Below, piece after piece: positions 1-8,429 of a DNA stretch of 64,000 bases (the stretch's first letter is position 1; every line of letters begins with the position of its first letter). A model generated the notes under the pieces. That model had not been told where the DNA came from. It searched no databases and worked only from the letters and a program-made list of their open reading frames with translations. The stretch is from NCBI RefSeq assembly GCF_022288805.1, contig NZ_JAKOPM010000003.1, positions 1 to 64,000 on the forward strand, in the 5' to 3' direction. The position numbers and the translations under genes are program-made. The stretch comes from Corynebacterium yonathiae. GTDB taxonomy: Bacteria > Actinomycetota > Actinomycetes > Mycobacteriales > Mycobacteriaceae.

Positions 1-62
1 TGCTCGAAAAGCTCCACTAACTGCTCACGCTGAACTTCACTCAGCGAACTACGTGCTCTCAA
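1..62 (-). CDS. Possible N-terminus of a transposase (runs off the left edge)
   Basis: Reading leftwards from a TTG at 62, the only long open frame gives about 20 residues with the pattern LSEVQREQLVELFE. This resembles the first helix of helix-turn-helix transposase subunits common in corynebacteria. The rest lies outside the window, so neither the family nor whether the element is intact can be judged. No clear terminal inverted repeat is visible. It could also be chance coding or another HTH protein. Confidence 0.3.
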   Translation of the reverse strand, partial: MRARSSLSEVQREQLVELFE

Positions 63-73
63 AGAAAATGCCC

Positions 74-118
74 CCCCACTAGTTGTTGGCAACTGATTTC
101 TCAGTCCAACTAATGGGG
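74..118 (-). terminator. Rho-independent terminator after the small secreted protein gene
   Basis: Read on the minus strand, a 12-bp stem (107-118 with 74-85, one wobble pair) encloses a second small hairpin (ACTGA/TCAGT, loop GAAA, at 92-105). It is followed by a G-run and a T-rich stretch (CATTTTCTTT). It lies about 50 bases past the stop codon at 169. Confidence 0.65.
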
Positions 119-168
119 AGCAGTTCAATGGAATGGAGCGGCTTAAGAATCGCTATGAAGCGCTTATC

Positions 169-528
169 TTACTTGGTGCCGAAAGGCAGGTCGAAGTACT
201 TGTTAGCGAAAGCAAACAGGGTGCCCAAGGCGCCGATGACAGCGGTGAAGACGCCGATCCAAGCCTTGATGTCGTCTGCCTTCTCCTTGGAAGTACGGGT
301 GTCTTCCTTCTTCTTGGAGTCGTCAGTGTTGGAGTTGGACTCGCCGTCCTTGTCAGAAGCGTAGTCGTTGCCGGCGGAGGAGGAGTTGAACAGTTCCTTA
401 GCTACGCCGGCTACCTCGGAAGAAGAGCCGTTGGTGGTGTCCTCAGCGTTGGCAACGGTGGTGCCTGCGAAAGCGACGGACAGAGCGGTTGCGCCGGCAA
501 CGAGTGCCTTGCGGAAGAAAAGCTTCAT
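169..528 (-). CDS. Small secreted protein with a C-terminal hydrophobic helix
   Basis: 119 residues from the ATG at 528; an AGGA element lies about 8 bases upstream, which decides this start over longer readings. The N-terminus is a clear Sec signal peptide: KLFFRK charged region, hydrophobic core, and an AXA site near TVANA|ED at about residue 30. A Ser/Asp/Lys-rich, low-complexity hydrophilic middle of about 55 residues follows. The last 35 residues contain a Gly/Ala/Phe-rich hydrophobic helix (AWIGVFTAVIGALGTLFAF) ending in a short polar tail. I recognise no family. The layout would suit a small exported protein that inserts in the inner membrane or mycomembrane, but that is inference. It has its own promoter and terminator, so it is a single-gene unit. 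Confidence 0.75.
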   Translation of the reverse strand: MKLFFRKALVAGATALSVAFAGTTVANAEDTTNGSSSEVAGVAKELFNSSSAGNDYASDKDGESNSNTDDSKKKEDTRTSKEKADDIKAWIGVFTAVIGALGTLFAFANKYFDLPFGTK

Positions 529-569
529 TTTTTGATTCCTAACAAGCTCGGTATTGAAAGACAGTGCCA

Positions 570-598
570 ATAATAGACAGACTGACAAGCTTCCGCAA
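570..598 (-). promoter_or_regulatory. Promoter of the small secreted protein gene
   Basis: On the minus strand, TTGCGG (598-593) and TATTAT (575-570) are separated by 17 bases. This is close to the corynebacterial SigA consensus and predicts a leader of about 35 bases. Confidence 0.55.
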
Positions 599-866
599 CG
601 GTATTGGCAGGATGTTATTTGCTCACTGAACTAGCTGAGAGCCCGCTGTGTTCTGCTTGTTCACTCTTGTTGCTAATGTGATCTAGGAGATTTTTAGTGC
701 TCTATTGTTCCTGCAGCTTAAACCTCATAAGTAGGCTCAGCTTAATTTAAGGAAAGAATAGACCCCGGCGCATCCGTCCACAGTAAATGTGGGGAACGGC
801 CGAGGCTTCTTCTCTACCCCTGGTAAGGGGTCTGGGTAGTAGTGGGAATAGGGAGCGTCGTCAAGC
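599..866. other. Intergenic region upstream of the secreted protein gene and downstream of the cyclophilin gene
   Basis: No gene seen. It contains a short inverted repeat, ACCCCT-ggta-AGGGGT, at 816-831 and is otherwise unremarkable. Its left end holds upstream promoter DNA of the small secreted protein gene. Confidence 0.5.
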
Positions 867-883
867 AGGGCTTTTAAAGCCCT
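867..883. terminator. Palindrome at the 3' end of the cyclophilin gene
   Basis: AGGGCTTTTAAAGCCCT is a perfect palindrome that touches the stop codon of the minus-strand cyclophilin gene. There is no T-run after it on the minus strand, so its role as a terminator is weakly supported. Confidence 0.3.
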
Positions 884-1743
884 TAGGCCTTGACGGTTGC
901 CTTCGTGATCTTGACTTCCTTGGCTGGCTTGCCATCCGGCTGGCCGCCTTCGACGCCGTTCTTGGCAATCTTGTCCATCGTCTCCATACCTTTATCGGTA
1001 ATGGTAGCGAAGTAGGTGTAGCTCGGGGCCAGCTCGGAATCGTCGTAGTTGAGGAAGAACTGGGAACCATTGGTATCTGGGCCGCTGTTGGCCATCGCAA
1101 CGGAGCCGCGCGGGTAGATAACGGGGTTCTGAGCGTCCTTCTCATCTACTTCGTCGGTGGGGTACTCATCAGCGAAGCTAAAGCCAGGGCCGCCGGAGCC
1201 GGAACCGGTTGGGTCGCCGCACTGCAAAACGTTGAGTTCGCCCGAAGTCATGCGGTGACAGACGGTGTCATCGTAGTAGCCGGATTTAGCCAGCTCAGAA
1301 ATCGCATTGGTGGTACACGGTGCCTTGGCACGGTCCATCTCCATCTCAATGGTGCCCTGATTGGTCTCAAAGGAGACAGTGACAGTGCCCTTGGTGGAAA
1401 TGTCCTTGCCCGCTGGCTTCTTCGCGCCGTTGGCATCCTGACCGTTATCTTCGTACGTACAGGTCACGGTATCCGGCAGGGCCTTTGCGCGCTTATCTGC
1501 GATGGGCTCTGCCTGTGGGGTTTCCTGCGAGGTCTCAGCTGCAGAAGACTCCTCAGCCTGTACGTTCTCATCGTCACCTTCGTGGGTGGACAGGAAGTAG
1601 ATGCCGCCCACGAGAGCGAGGATTACTACGAGGGAAGCGGCAACAACGCCTAGCGGGCGTGCCTTCTGCTTGCGTTCGCGGGATTTTAGTTCGCGCTCGA
1701 GCTTGCTCAACGCCTCTTCGCCGCGTTTTTGATTATTTGGCAC
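883..1743 (-). CDS. Membrane-anchored peptidyl-prolyl cis-trans isomerase (cyclophilin)
   Basis: 286 residues from the GTG at 1743, preceded by AGAAAGG. A basic cytoplasmic N-terminus (about residues 1-30, KLERELKSRERKQKAR) is followed by one transmembrane segment (about 32-52). An acidic, Glu/Ala-rich linker leads to the cyclophilin fold in the C-terminal ~180 residues. That fold is seen in FETNQGTIEMEMDRAKAP, CHRM (the HR pair carries the catalytic Arg), NGSQFFLNYDD, and GMETMDKIAKNGVEGG. The domain should lie outside the membrane and assist folding of exported proteins. The gene corresponds in type and context to the PpiB protein next to the glyoxalase-II-like and hisS genes of mycobacteria. 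In this genome the tpx remnant separates it from the divergent MBL-hisS pair. Confidence 0.88.
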   Translation of the reverse strand: MPNNQKRGEEALSKLERELKSRERKQKARPLGVVAASLVVILALVGGIYFLSTHEGDDENVQAEESSAAETSQETPQAEPIADKRAKALPDTVTCTYEDNGQDANGAKKPAGKDISTKGTVTVSFETNQGTIEMEMDRAKAPCTTNAISELAKSGYYDDTVCHRMTSGELNVLQCGDPTGSGSGGPGFSFADEYPTDEVDEKDAQNPVIYPRGSVAMANSGPDTNGSQFFLNYDDSELAPSYTYFATITDKGMETMDKIAKNGVEGGQPDGKPAKEVKITKATVKA

Positions 1744-1806
1744 CGGGAGTCAACCTTTCTAGCGATTTTCGGTGGCATGATTCAACCTGACCGAGTTTAG
1801 CGGTTC

Positions 1807-1812
1807 TATACT
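1807..1812 (+). promoter_or_regulatory. Probable -10 element upstream of the tpx remnant
   Basis: TATACT at 1807-1812 matches the SigA -10 consensus in the region between the divergent cyclophilin and tpx genes. No good -35 is visible. A weaker TACCCT at 1874-1879 lies directly before the GTG at 1888. Confidence 0.35.
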
Positions 1813-1887
1813 GCGGGGAAAGCGTAGGCACCGGAATTAGGGCAAGTTAATGGCTTTTCAACTCAATCATAAGTACCCTAGTTTTCC

Positions 1888-2384
1888 GTGGTTGAACCAG
1901 AATTTACCGATCCACCAACGCCCACCGTAGGTGAACTTCCCGCAGTGGGAGATCCGCTGCCCGAATTTGAACTCATCGGTACCGACCTGAGTCAGATTAC
2001 CAATGAGACCTTTGCGGGCACGCGCCTTATTATCTCTATGTTTCCCTCTATTGAACCCCTGCCTGCCAGGAGCAACTGCGTCGCTTCCATGAACAAGTCT
2101 CGCAGCTAGACAATACTAGGCTTCTTTGCGTTTCTCGTGACTTGCCCTTTACCCTCAAGCGCTTTTGTGCGACTAAGGGTATTAACGATGTCATCGCTGC
2201 CTCCGCATTTCGATCGGACTTTGGCGAGAAGTTCGGCGTGACCGTACGCGATTCCGTCTTGGAAGGTCTTCTTGCCCGGTCCGTGGTGGTGGCTGATGAA
2301 AACCATAAAATCATCCACACTGAAATGGTGCTAGGTGTTGTTACCTAGCTGGACTATGAAAAGGTATGGGACGTATTGCGTTAA
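1888..2384 (+). pseudogene. tpx: Thiol peroxidase (Tpx) pseudogene: one frameshift and one nonsense codon
   Basis: Conceptual translation gives nearly a whole atypical 2-Cys peroxiredoxin of the Tpx family. Frame 1 (1888 onwards) reads GELPAVGDPLPEFELIGTDL and FPSIEP. The peroxidatic Cys segment ACQEQLRRFHEQ, at 2061-2096, is in a different frame. That frame continues through LLCVSRDLPFTLKRFC (resolving Cys) and LLARSVVVADENHKIIHTEM. One base is missing from the codon before GCC-TGC (2059-2066), immediately before the catalytic Cys codon at 2064-2066. A second lesion is TAG at 2346-2348, where related proteins continue; LDYEKVWDVLR follows in frame up to TAA at 2384. Two independent lesions make a sequencing error unlikely as the only cause. 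Intact Tpx reduces hydroperoxides using thioredoxin. Confidence 0.85.
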
Positions 2385-2467
2385 TCATTCCGATGGTTCG
2401 GGTCTCCGCTCATTGAGAAGATGGGGGAGGCCGGCTCTTTTTTATGGCGGCAGCTAGGGTGGTGGGT

Positions 2468-3103
2468 ATGGAAATCTACGGTTTTACTGCCGGCCCCTTT
2501 CACACCAATACTTATGTGATTTCAGAGGGCCGTCGCGCCTTCATTGTTGATCCCGGCATGGATGCGATGGAAAAAGTCCTAGAGCATGACTTGGACTATG
2601 AGGCTATCGTGCTTACCCACGGCCACATTGACCACACCCGAGACGCCGGCACCCTAGCGAAAAAGCTTGATATCCCTGTCTATATTCATCCCGCTGATAA
2701 ATTCATGCTGGATCGTGGCGAAGGTGTTTCGGCGCAAGCGCAAGAGCTTTTCGACGCCGCGCACATGACCCCCATCGAAACCGTCCGCGAGCTGTGCGAT
2801 GGGGAAATTCTAGAGCTGCTCGGTCATGAATTCACCCTTAAACACGCGCCTGGGCATTCGCCGGGGTGCGTCATGATCGTCTCGCAGGACTTTGCACTAA
2901 CTGGGGATGTGTTATTTGCCGGTGCCATTGGGCGCACTGACCTGCCTCACTCGGACCCCGATGCCATGCAAAAGTCGCTCGCCGGCCCAGTATGGAGCTT
3001 GGCAGACAACTTAGACCTTTTGCCCGGGCACGGCCCCACCACCACGATGCGAAAGGAGAGGGCGACCAATCCCTTCTTCGCAACATTGAGGGAGGTACTG
3101 TAA
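2468..3103 (+). CDS. MBL-fold hydrolase, glyoxalase II-like
   Basis: 211 residues from ATG 2468, chosen because family members start just before IYGFTAGPF; a longer reading from 2444 adds an unrelated MAAARVVG. The metal-binding motif HGHIDH (residues 51-56) and the later [14 protein letters not shown] and LPGHGP blocks identify a binuclear-metal metallo-beta-lactamase fold of the hydroxyacylglutathione hydrolase group. Corynebacteria use mycothiol rather than glutathione, so the true substrate is probably another thioester or acyl thiol. The stop is five bases before the hisS GTG, and the pair is conserved in Actinobacteria (as in Rv2581c and hisS of M. tuberculosis), so the two are very likely co-transcribed. 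Confidence 0.85.
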   Translation: MEIYGFTAGPFHTNTYVISEGRRAFIVDPGMDAMEKVLEHDLDYEAIVLTHGHIDHTRDAGTLAKKLDIPVYIHPADKFMLDRGEGVSAQAQELFDAAHMTPIETVRELCDGEILELLGHEFTLKHAPGHSPGCVMIVSQDFALTGDVLFAGAIGRTDLPHSDPDAMQKSLAGPVWSLADNLDLLPGHGPTTTMRKERATNPFFATLREVL

Positions 3104-3108
3104 TAGCC

Positions 3109-4398
3109 GTGAGTAAAAAGAAGCAGTTCCAAGCCCTGTCCGCCCCCAAAGGTGTCCCAGACTATTTCCCGCCGCAGTCGGCCGCTTTCTATAAGGTGCG
3201 CCAGACCATGGTGGAGCAGGCACATCTCTCCGGCTTCCAGCACATTGAGCTGCCTATCTTCGAAGACACTGCGCTCTTTGCTCGTGGCGTCGGAGAGTCC
3301 ACCGACGTGGTGTCTAAGGAGATGTATACCTTCGCCGATCGAGGCGAGCGCTCCGTGACGTTGCGACCGGAGGGGACCGCCGGCGTGATGCGCTCGGTCA
3401 TTGAGCACAATCTGGACCGAGGCCAGTTGCCGGTTAAGCTCAACTATTTTGGTCCGTTCTTCCGGTATGAGCGCCCCCAGGCTGGTCGCTACCGTCAGCT
3501 GCAGCAGGTAGGCGTAGAAGCTATTGGCGTCGACGATCCCGCGCTAGACGCCGAAGTTATCGCTTTGGCAGATCGTTCTTTCCGCGCGCTAGGACTTACT
3601 GGCTTCCGCCTAGAGCTCACCAGCTTGGGTGATCGTAATTGCCGCCCGGCTTACCGGGAGAAGCTGCAGGAGTTTCTCTTCAAGCTCGACTTGGATGAAG
3701 AGACCCGCCATCGTGCAGAGATTAACCCGCTGCGCGTGCTCGATGATAAGCGTCCAGAGGTGCAAGAGCAGCTTGCTGATGCCCCCTTGATGCTTGACCA
3801 CCTCAATGATGAGTGCCGGGAGCACTTCGAAACCGTCACCGGCATGCTGGATGATATGGGCGTGGCCTACGAGATTAACCCGCGTATGGTTCGCGGTTTG
3901 GATTATTACACCAAGACCTGCTTCGAGTTCGTTCACGATGGCCTTGGTGCGCAGTCCGGAATCGGCGGCGGTGGCCGCTACGACGGCCTGATGGCCCAGC
4001 TGGGCGGTCAAGACCTGTCCGGCATCGGATACGGCTTGGGCGTAGATCGCGCCCTTTTGGCACTGGAGGCAGAGGGCATCACTCTCGATGGCGTTGATTC
4101 CCGCGTGGATGTTTTCGGTGTGGCTTTGGGCTCAGCCGCAAAACGCACCATGACCACTCTTATCAATGACCTCCGCAAGGCGGGAATTTCGGCGGATATG
4201 TCCTTTGGAGACCGTGGACTCAAGGGGGCGATGAAGGGAGCTGACCGCGCCGGCGCTCGATTCGCGCTCGTCCTCGGCGAACAGGAGCTAGAAAACGGCA
4301 CCGTCGCACTCAAGGACCTAGCCGCTCACGAGCAGCACGACGTCAACGTCGCTGACCTAGTTTCGACCCTTGCACGGCAAATGCATGACGAGGATTAA
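3109..4398 (+). CDS. hisS: Histidyl-tRNA synthetase
   Basis: 429 residues, normal for bacterial HisRS. The start is the GTG at 3109, with GGGAGG about 13 bases upstream; longer in-frame readings run into the preceding gene. This class II synthetase charges tRNA-His. Visible markers are [10 protein letters not shown] at the N-terminus, motif 2 [16 protein letters not shown], the histidine-specific blocks [12 protein letters not shown] and [14 protein letters not shown], and motif 3 [14 protein letters not shown]. The C-terminal ~100 residues form the anticodon-binding domain ([28 protein letters not shown]). It follows the MBL hydrolase gene by five bases and is closed by a hairpin terminator at 4413. 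Confidence 0.97.
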   Translation: MSKKKQFQALSAPKGVPDYFPPQSAAFYKVRQTMVEQAHLSGFQHIELPIFEDTALFARGVGESTDVVSKEMYTFADRGERSVTLRPEGTAGVMRSVIEHNLDRGQLPVKLNYFGPFFRYERPQAGRYRQLQQVGVEAIGVDDPALDAEVIALADRSFRALGLTGFRLELTSLGDRNCRPAYREKLQEFLFKLDLDEETRHRAEINPLRVLDDKRPEVQEQLADAPLMLDHLNDECREHFETVTGMLDDMGVAYEINPRMVRGLDYYTKTCFEFVHDGLGAQSGIGGGGRYDGLMAQLGGQDLSGIGYGLGVDRALLALEAEGITLDGVDSRVDVFGVALGSAAKRTMTTLINDLRKAGISADMSFGDRGLKGAMKGADRAGARFALVLGEQELENGTVALKDLAAHEQHDVNVADLVSTLARQMHDED

Positions 4399-4412
4399 AA
4401 ATCTCTAGCCGG

Positions 4413-4446
4413 GGGCATCGCGCTTAAGTGCGGTGCCCTCTTTTAA
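4413..4446. terminator. Bidirectional terminator between hisS and the TetR gene
   Basis: GGGCATCGC (4413-4421) pairs with GCGGTGCCC (4430-4438), with one wobble pair. TCTTTTAAT follows on the plus strand and a T-run (ATTTTTAATCC) a little further on the minus strand. It overlaps the 3' end of the convergent TetR-family gene. Confidence 0.7.
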
Positions 4447-4999
4447 TACCTGCCAAATAGAGATCAATGATTTTTTCTTGAATATCCGGCTGGTAAGCCT
4501 CGACATTAACCTCGCGGGGGCGAGCCAAGCTCAGCAGGCCCACGATGAACTCGAGGTGGGTGACGCCAGGGCCAATCTCGCCTTGCTGTTGCCCAAGCTC
4601 AATAAACCGCCGTCCGTTGCGCTCTAAGAGGTTTCGCTGCGCGGTCAATTCGGGGCTTAAAGAATCTAAATCCTGCGGGACAAAGGCGGGAATGAGAGTG
4701 TTTAGCCCCATGGTCAGGATATGGCTGGCGTAGGTACGAACGTAGTCCTCCCCAGAGTGCGTGGGATGCTCGAAGTCCGTGATAAGGCGCTGTTGGAACT
4801 TCGCAAACGCTTCACCCATATACTCCGCACAAGCACGAATCAGGCTCGCGCGGTTGGGGAAGTTGCGATAAACCGTGGCCACACTCACCCCGGCTTGAGT
4901 GGCTACCTTATCTAGAGCGACATTATCGCCGTGGGTACGAAAGAGCTGACACGCCGCGGCCACAATGGCTGTGCGGCGGTGAAGGGCATCTGCGCGCAT
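4424..4999 (-). CDS. TetR/AcrR-family transcriptional regulator
   Basis: 191 residues from ATG 4999, preceded by AAGAGA; a GTG at 5017 that would overlap the sdaA stop is the alternative. The N-terminal ~50 residues form a TetR helix-turn-helix: AIVAAACQLFRTHGDNVALDKVATQAGVSVATVYRNFPNRASLI (shown in pieces: RRTAIVAAACQLF, VATQAGVSVATVYRNF, NRASLIRAC). The C-terminal ligand-binding part has no family-specific motif I can assign. The gene starts immediately after sdaA on the same strand and is probably co-transcribed with it. It may regulate sdaA or itself, but no operator is proven. Confidence 0.85.
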   Translation of the reverse strand: MRADALHRRTAIVAAACQLFRTHGDNVALDKVATQAGVSVATVYRNFPNRASLIRACAEYMGEAFAKFQQRLITDFEHPTHSGEDYVRTYASHILTMGLNTLIPAFVPQDLDSLSPELTAQRNLLERNGRRFIELGQQQGEIGPGVTHLEFIVGLLSLARPREVNVEAYQPDIQEKIIDLYLAGIKRGHRT

Positions 5000-5010
5000 G
5001 GAGTCTCTTT

Positions 5011-6420
5011 TTAGCACTCCACCTGGGAAACACTAAAGCCCATGGTCTTGGCCAATCCGCCCAGGGAGGTTTCCTTGTATTGAGAGAGCATATCGCGGCC
5101 GGTCTCGGCCATGGTTTGCACCGCATTATCCAGTGTCACATGGTGGGTTCCTTCGCCCATTTTGGCCATGCGTGCGGCATTGATGGATTTCACTGCGCCA
5201 ATCGCATTGCGCTCAATGCATGGAATTTGCACCAAGCCGCCAACTGGGTCGCAGGTCAGACCTAAATTATGTTCCAACGCGATCTCCGCAGCGTTTTCCA
5301 CCTGGGCTGGAGCAGCACCCAGTAGCTCTGCCATGCCCGCGGCGGCCATAGCGGAGGCAGAGCCCACTTCGCCTTGGCAGCCGACCTCAGCTCCGGAAAT
5401 GGACGCATTTTCCTTGATAATCATGCCGATAGCACCGGCGGTCAAAAGGTAACGGCGAGCAGTCGACCGAGTAAAGTCCGCGCGGAAATCGCGTGCATAA
5501 TGCAGTACCGCCGGAATAATGCCACACGCGCCATTGGTAGGCGCGGTGATGACGCGTCCGCCGGCTGCGTTTTGCTCATTGACCGCTAGGGCGTAGAGGT
5601 TAACCCACTCCATGGCAGAAAAACCACAGCTGTCGTCATCCTGGTTTTCCAGCAATTGAGCGTACATCTTCGGGGCGCGGCGTGGCACGCGCAGCCCACC
5701 GGGTAGCAGGCCTTTGGTGGAAATGCCCTCGGTCACACACTCTCGCATAATGTCCCAGACCAGATCGAGGTGCCGCAAAGCGAATTCGGCGCCGCCTTCG
5801 TCACGGTGCAAGGCTTCCTCATTGGCGAGCACGATCTCCCAAATCGCCTTGTCATGAGCCTCACACAGATTGAGCAATTCTTCGCCCGTGGTGAAATGAT
5901 AAGGAACGGAGTCATCAACCTGTGCTGCGGCTACACCAGCTGGAACCTCGTTGCTTTCGGCTACTTCCGCATCGAGCTCGGAGCGAGAGAGAATAAAGCC
6001 GCCGCCGACAGAAAAGTACTCTTCCTTTTCTGCGATGAGATTGCCGCTATCATCCCAAGCGCTAAAAATCATGCCATTGGGGTGTTGGGGAAGTGGCTCG
6101 TTATCAAAAACGATCTCATAGTCCACCGTGCCGCGGGGGCCAGAGATGGTTCCCTCACTGGGGATAAATCCACCTGCGTGTGGCTCGGCGTCGATAGGCA
6201 CACTTAGCGGATCCCAGCCAGCGAGCCCGAGGATAACAGCGCGGTCGGAGGCATGCCCGCGGCCAGTGGCAGAAAGAGAACCTCGCAACTCGGTATACAC
6301 CTTTGCCGGGTGCTTCTCGAGGGAATCGAGGAATTGCTTAGCCGCACGCATGGGCCCGACGGTGTGCGAAGAGGAGGGGCCAATGCCGATGGAGAATATG
6401 TCCGTGACACTAATTGTCAT
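5011..6420 (-). CDS. sdaA: L-serine dehydratase, iron-sulfur type, single chain
   Basis: 469 residues from ATG 6420 (AGAAAGG upstream). It deaminates L-serine to pyruvate and ammonia using a 4Fe-4S cluster. The N-terminal beta domain is seen in [19 protein letters not shown]. The catalytic alpha domain carries the three cluster cysteines in [19 protein letters not shown] and [17 protein letters not shown]. The chain ends in Cys (VSQVEC). In the Legionella type-2 enzyme a C-terminal Cys folds back as fourth cluster ligand in the resting enzyme, and the same tail-in-mouth arrangement is likely here. Its length, with both domains in one chain, is the standard type-2 form. A TetR gene follows at once. 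Confidence 0.95.
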   Translation of the reverse strand: MTISVTDIFSIGIGPSSSHTVGPMRAAKQFLDSLEKHPAKVYTELRGSLSATGRGHASDRAVILGLAGWDPLSVPIDAEPHAGGFIPSEGTISGPRGTVDYEIVFDNEPLPQHPNGMIFSAWDDSGNLIAEKEEYFSVGGGFILSRSELDAEVAESNEVPAGVAAAQVDDSVPYHFTTGEELLNLCEAHDKAIWEIVLANEEALHRDEGGAEFALRHLDLVWDIMRECVTEGISTKGLLPGGLRVPRRAPKMYAQLLENQDDDSCGFSAMEWVNLYALAVNEQNAAGGRVITAPTNGACGIIPAVLHYARDFRADFTRSTARRYLLTAGAIGMIIKENASISGAEVGCQGEVGSASAMAAAGMAELLGAAPAQVENAAEIALEHNLGLTCDPVGGLVQIPCIERNAIGAVKSINAARMAKMGEGTHHVTLDNAVQTMAETGRDMLSQYKETSLGGLAKTMGFSVSQVEC

Positions 6421-6470
6421 AGTTAAGCTGTGCCGAACCTTTCTGGAGAGATTGCTGTCGGGTGCATAGG

Positions 6471-6488
6471 TCTTCCTACGTCGGAAGA
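6471..6488. repeat. Inverted repeat in the sdaA upstream region
   Basis: TCTTCC (6471-6476) and GGAAGA (6483-6488) form a perfect 6-bp inverted repeat with a 6-base spacer, about 55 bases upstream of the sdaA ATG. It could be an operator or a leader hairpin; nothing distinguishes these. Confidence 0.3.
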
Positions 6489-6589
6489 AACCGGAACGGA
6501 AGGGGAAGGCAGATTTTATGTGACCAGTGTAGCGAAAGTCACACCTTCTATCAATCGGGGCCTATGCGTATTGATGCTGGCCTTGTGCT

Positions 6590-7249
6590 CTATTTTCCGT
6601 ATCCATCTAAGAGGTTTTCAAGGGGAATGAAGTTCTCCTTGGATAACCGGATGGTAGGTCTTCCTCCCCGGCCGCTGAAATCGCCGGCAATTCCTGCCAC
6701 TCTGTCGCGAGGGGTAACCATCTGATCAGCTAGCTGAATGGCAGAGCGCTCAATACGGGCGGTAAAACGCTCTCCTTCAGGAGTGCCTAAATCTTCTGCC
6801 GCTTGAAAAACGCCCGTCGGCACCACGCTCGCGTGGAGTTGATTAAACAGCGGACGGAGCGCGTAGTCCAGAATCAGCGCATGGCGCGAGGAGCCAGCCG
6901 TAGCCGCGATGATTGTGGGAAGCCCGTCTAGGGCATGGGGCTCCAAAGTGTCAAAGAACATCTTGAATAGACCTGAATAGCTGCCCTGGAATACAGGGGT
7001 GACGGCGATGAGGCCATCAGCCTCGGCAACTCGCTGCTTGGCTTGCGTAAGCAATGGCGTCGGCGCGGTCCGATCAGTCATGGCAGTAGCGAGTTCGTAG
7101 GCTAAGTCGCGAATCTCAATGACGTCGATCTGGGCTCCTTCACCGCGCGCGGAAATCTTGGCGCGGGTGGCTTCTGCGAGCATGTCTGCCAGTCTGCGAG
7201 AGGAGGAAGGCTGTGAAAGACCAGCTGAGATAACGAGTAGGGAGCGCAT
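6590..7249 (-). CDS. NADPH-dependent FMN reductase, partner of the adjacent monooxygenase (CE1759 type)
   Basis: 219 residues with the flavodoxin-like fold of NAD(P)H:FMN reductases: N-terminal VISAGLSQPSSSRRLADML for flavin phosphate binding, and TPVFQGSYSGLFKMFFDTLE in the middle, the signature block of the family. It should supply reduced FMN to the luciferase-like monooxygenase encoded six bases upstream. This gene pair matches the two-component CE1758/CE1759 families named from C. efficiens. The real substrate of such pairs is not known to me. The start is the ATG at 7249. Confidence 0.85.
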   Translation of the reverse strand: MRSLLVISAGLSQPSSSRRLADMLAEATRAKISARGEGAQIDVIEIRDLAYELATAMTDRTAPTPLLTQAKQRVAEADGLIAVTPVFQGSYSGLFKMFFDTLEPHALDGLPTIIAATAGSSRHALILDYALRPLFNQLHASVVPTGVFQAAEDLGTPEGERFTARIERSAIQLADQMVTPRDRVAGIAGDFSGRGGRPTIRLSKENFIPLENLLDGYGK

Positions 7250-7255
7250 AGCTAA

Positions 7256-8368
7256 TTAGTTCTCCTTTCCTGGGCTGACCTGCAGGTGTGAGGAGTAGCG
7301 CTTAGTGAGCAAGCTAGCGTGCGTTGGCGGGTCAGAGGGCACGTGGCTTGGACGGCGCTGTTCAAAGCGGCGCCGCAGCTCGGGCACAACCTGTGTGCCC
7401 AGGATTTCTATCTGCTCCAGAACTACTTCCTGGGGAAGGCCGGCGTGATCGATGAGGAATAGCTGGCGTTGGTAGTCACCCGCCCAATCAGCAAAGCTGA
7501 GGGTCTTTTCAACTACCTGTTCCACGGTACCGACAGTCAGTGGAGTCTGTGCAGTGAAGTCCTCAAGGCTCGGACCGTGACCATATACTGGAGCGTTGTC
7601 GAAGTAGGGACGGAAGAAATCCTTAGCCGCTTGCTCGGTATCGCCGATAAAGACTTGGCCGCCAAGGCCTACAATTGCTTGGTCGGCTTGACCATGGCCG
7701 TAGGCTGCAAATCGCCGGCGGTAGAGATCTACCAGCTGAGCAGTGTGCTCTTTATTCCAGAAAATATTGTTGTGGAAGAAACCATCGCCGTAATAAGCAG
7801 CTTGCTCGGCAATCTGTGGCGAACGAATGGAGCCGTGCCAGACAAAGGGCGGAATTCCATCCAGTGGTGCCGGAGTAGCGGTAAATCCTTCCAGCCCTGC
7901 GCGAAACTTGCCATGCCAATTAACTACCGGCTCGCGCCAGAGCCTGCGAAGAAGGTGATAGTTCTCAATGGCAAGAGGAATGCCCTGCTGAATATCCTTG
8001 CCAAACCACGGATAGACCGGGCCGGTATTTCCGCGGCCCAGCATGAGGTCTACGCGTCCGTTAGCAAGGTGCTGGAGGAAGGCGTAATCCTCTGCGATCT
8101 TGACTGGGTCATTAGTGGTGATGAGGGTGGTTGCTGTCGATAGTTGTAAGCGCTTCGTCTGGGCGGCGATATAAGCTAGGTGCGTGGTGGGTGAGGACGG
8201 CACGAAGGGTGGGTTGTGGTGCTCGCCGGTGGCAAAAACGTCAAGTCCAACTTCCTCGGCCTTGAGCGCAATCTCCGTTAAGTTGCGGATGCGCTCAGAC
8301 TCATTGGGGGTTTTCCCTGAGATGGGGTCAGCGGTTAAGTCCCCGATACTGAAGATGCCGAATTGCAT
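7256..8368 (-). CDS. FMN-dependent luciferase-like monooxygenase (CE1758 type)
   Basis: 370 residues from ATG 8368, with AGAAAGG eight bases upstream. The protein is a TIM-barrel bacterial luciferase-like flavoenzyme: MQFGIFSIGDLTADP at strand 1, the FATGEHHNPPFVPSSP active-site loop, LMLGRGNTGPVYPWFGK, and PFVWHGSIRSPQIAEQAAYYGDGFFHNN. It uses reduced FMN and oxygen, presumably provided by the reductase encoded next, to oxidise an unknown substrate. Domain content and pairing fit the CE1758 subfamily. The last ~25 residues are a polar, probably disordered tail. Confidence 0.88.
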   Translation of the reverse strand: MQFGIFSIGDLTADPISGKTPNESERIRNLTEIALKAEEVGLDVFATGEHHNPPFVPSSPTTHLAYIAAQTKRLQLSTATTLITTNDPVKIAEDYAFLQHLANGRVDLMLGRGNTGPVYPWFGKDIQQGIPLAIENYHLLRRLWREPVVNWHGKFRAGLEGFTATPAPLDGIPPFVWHGSIRSPQIAEQAAYYGDGFFHNNIFWNKEHTAQLVDLYRRRFAAYGHGQADQAIVGLGGQVFIGDTEQAAKDFFRPYFDNAPVYGHGPSLEDFTAQTPLTVGTVEQVVEKTLSFADWAGDYQRQLFLIDHAGLPQEVVLEQIEILGTQVVPELRRRFEQRRPSHVPSDPPTHASLLTKRYSSHLQVSPGKEN

Positions 8369-8429
8369 GATTACCTTTCTATGCCGTGCGCTGGAGCAAA
8401 AATAGCCGTAGTGCCAAACGACGAGCGAA

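Noticed and set aside
2041..2109. Programmed frameshifting in tpx
   Set aside because: No slippery heptamer or downstream structure is evident, Tpx genes are not known to use it, and a nonsense codon also occurs later.
7469..8143. 224-residue plus-strand frame opposite the luciferase-like monooxygenase
   Set aside because: The minus strand encodes the conserved flavoenzyme motifs; this frame has none and no ribosome binding site.
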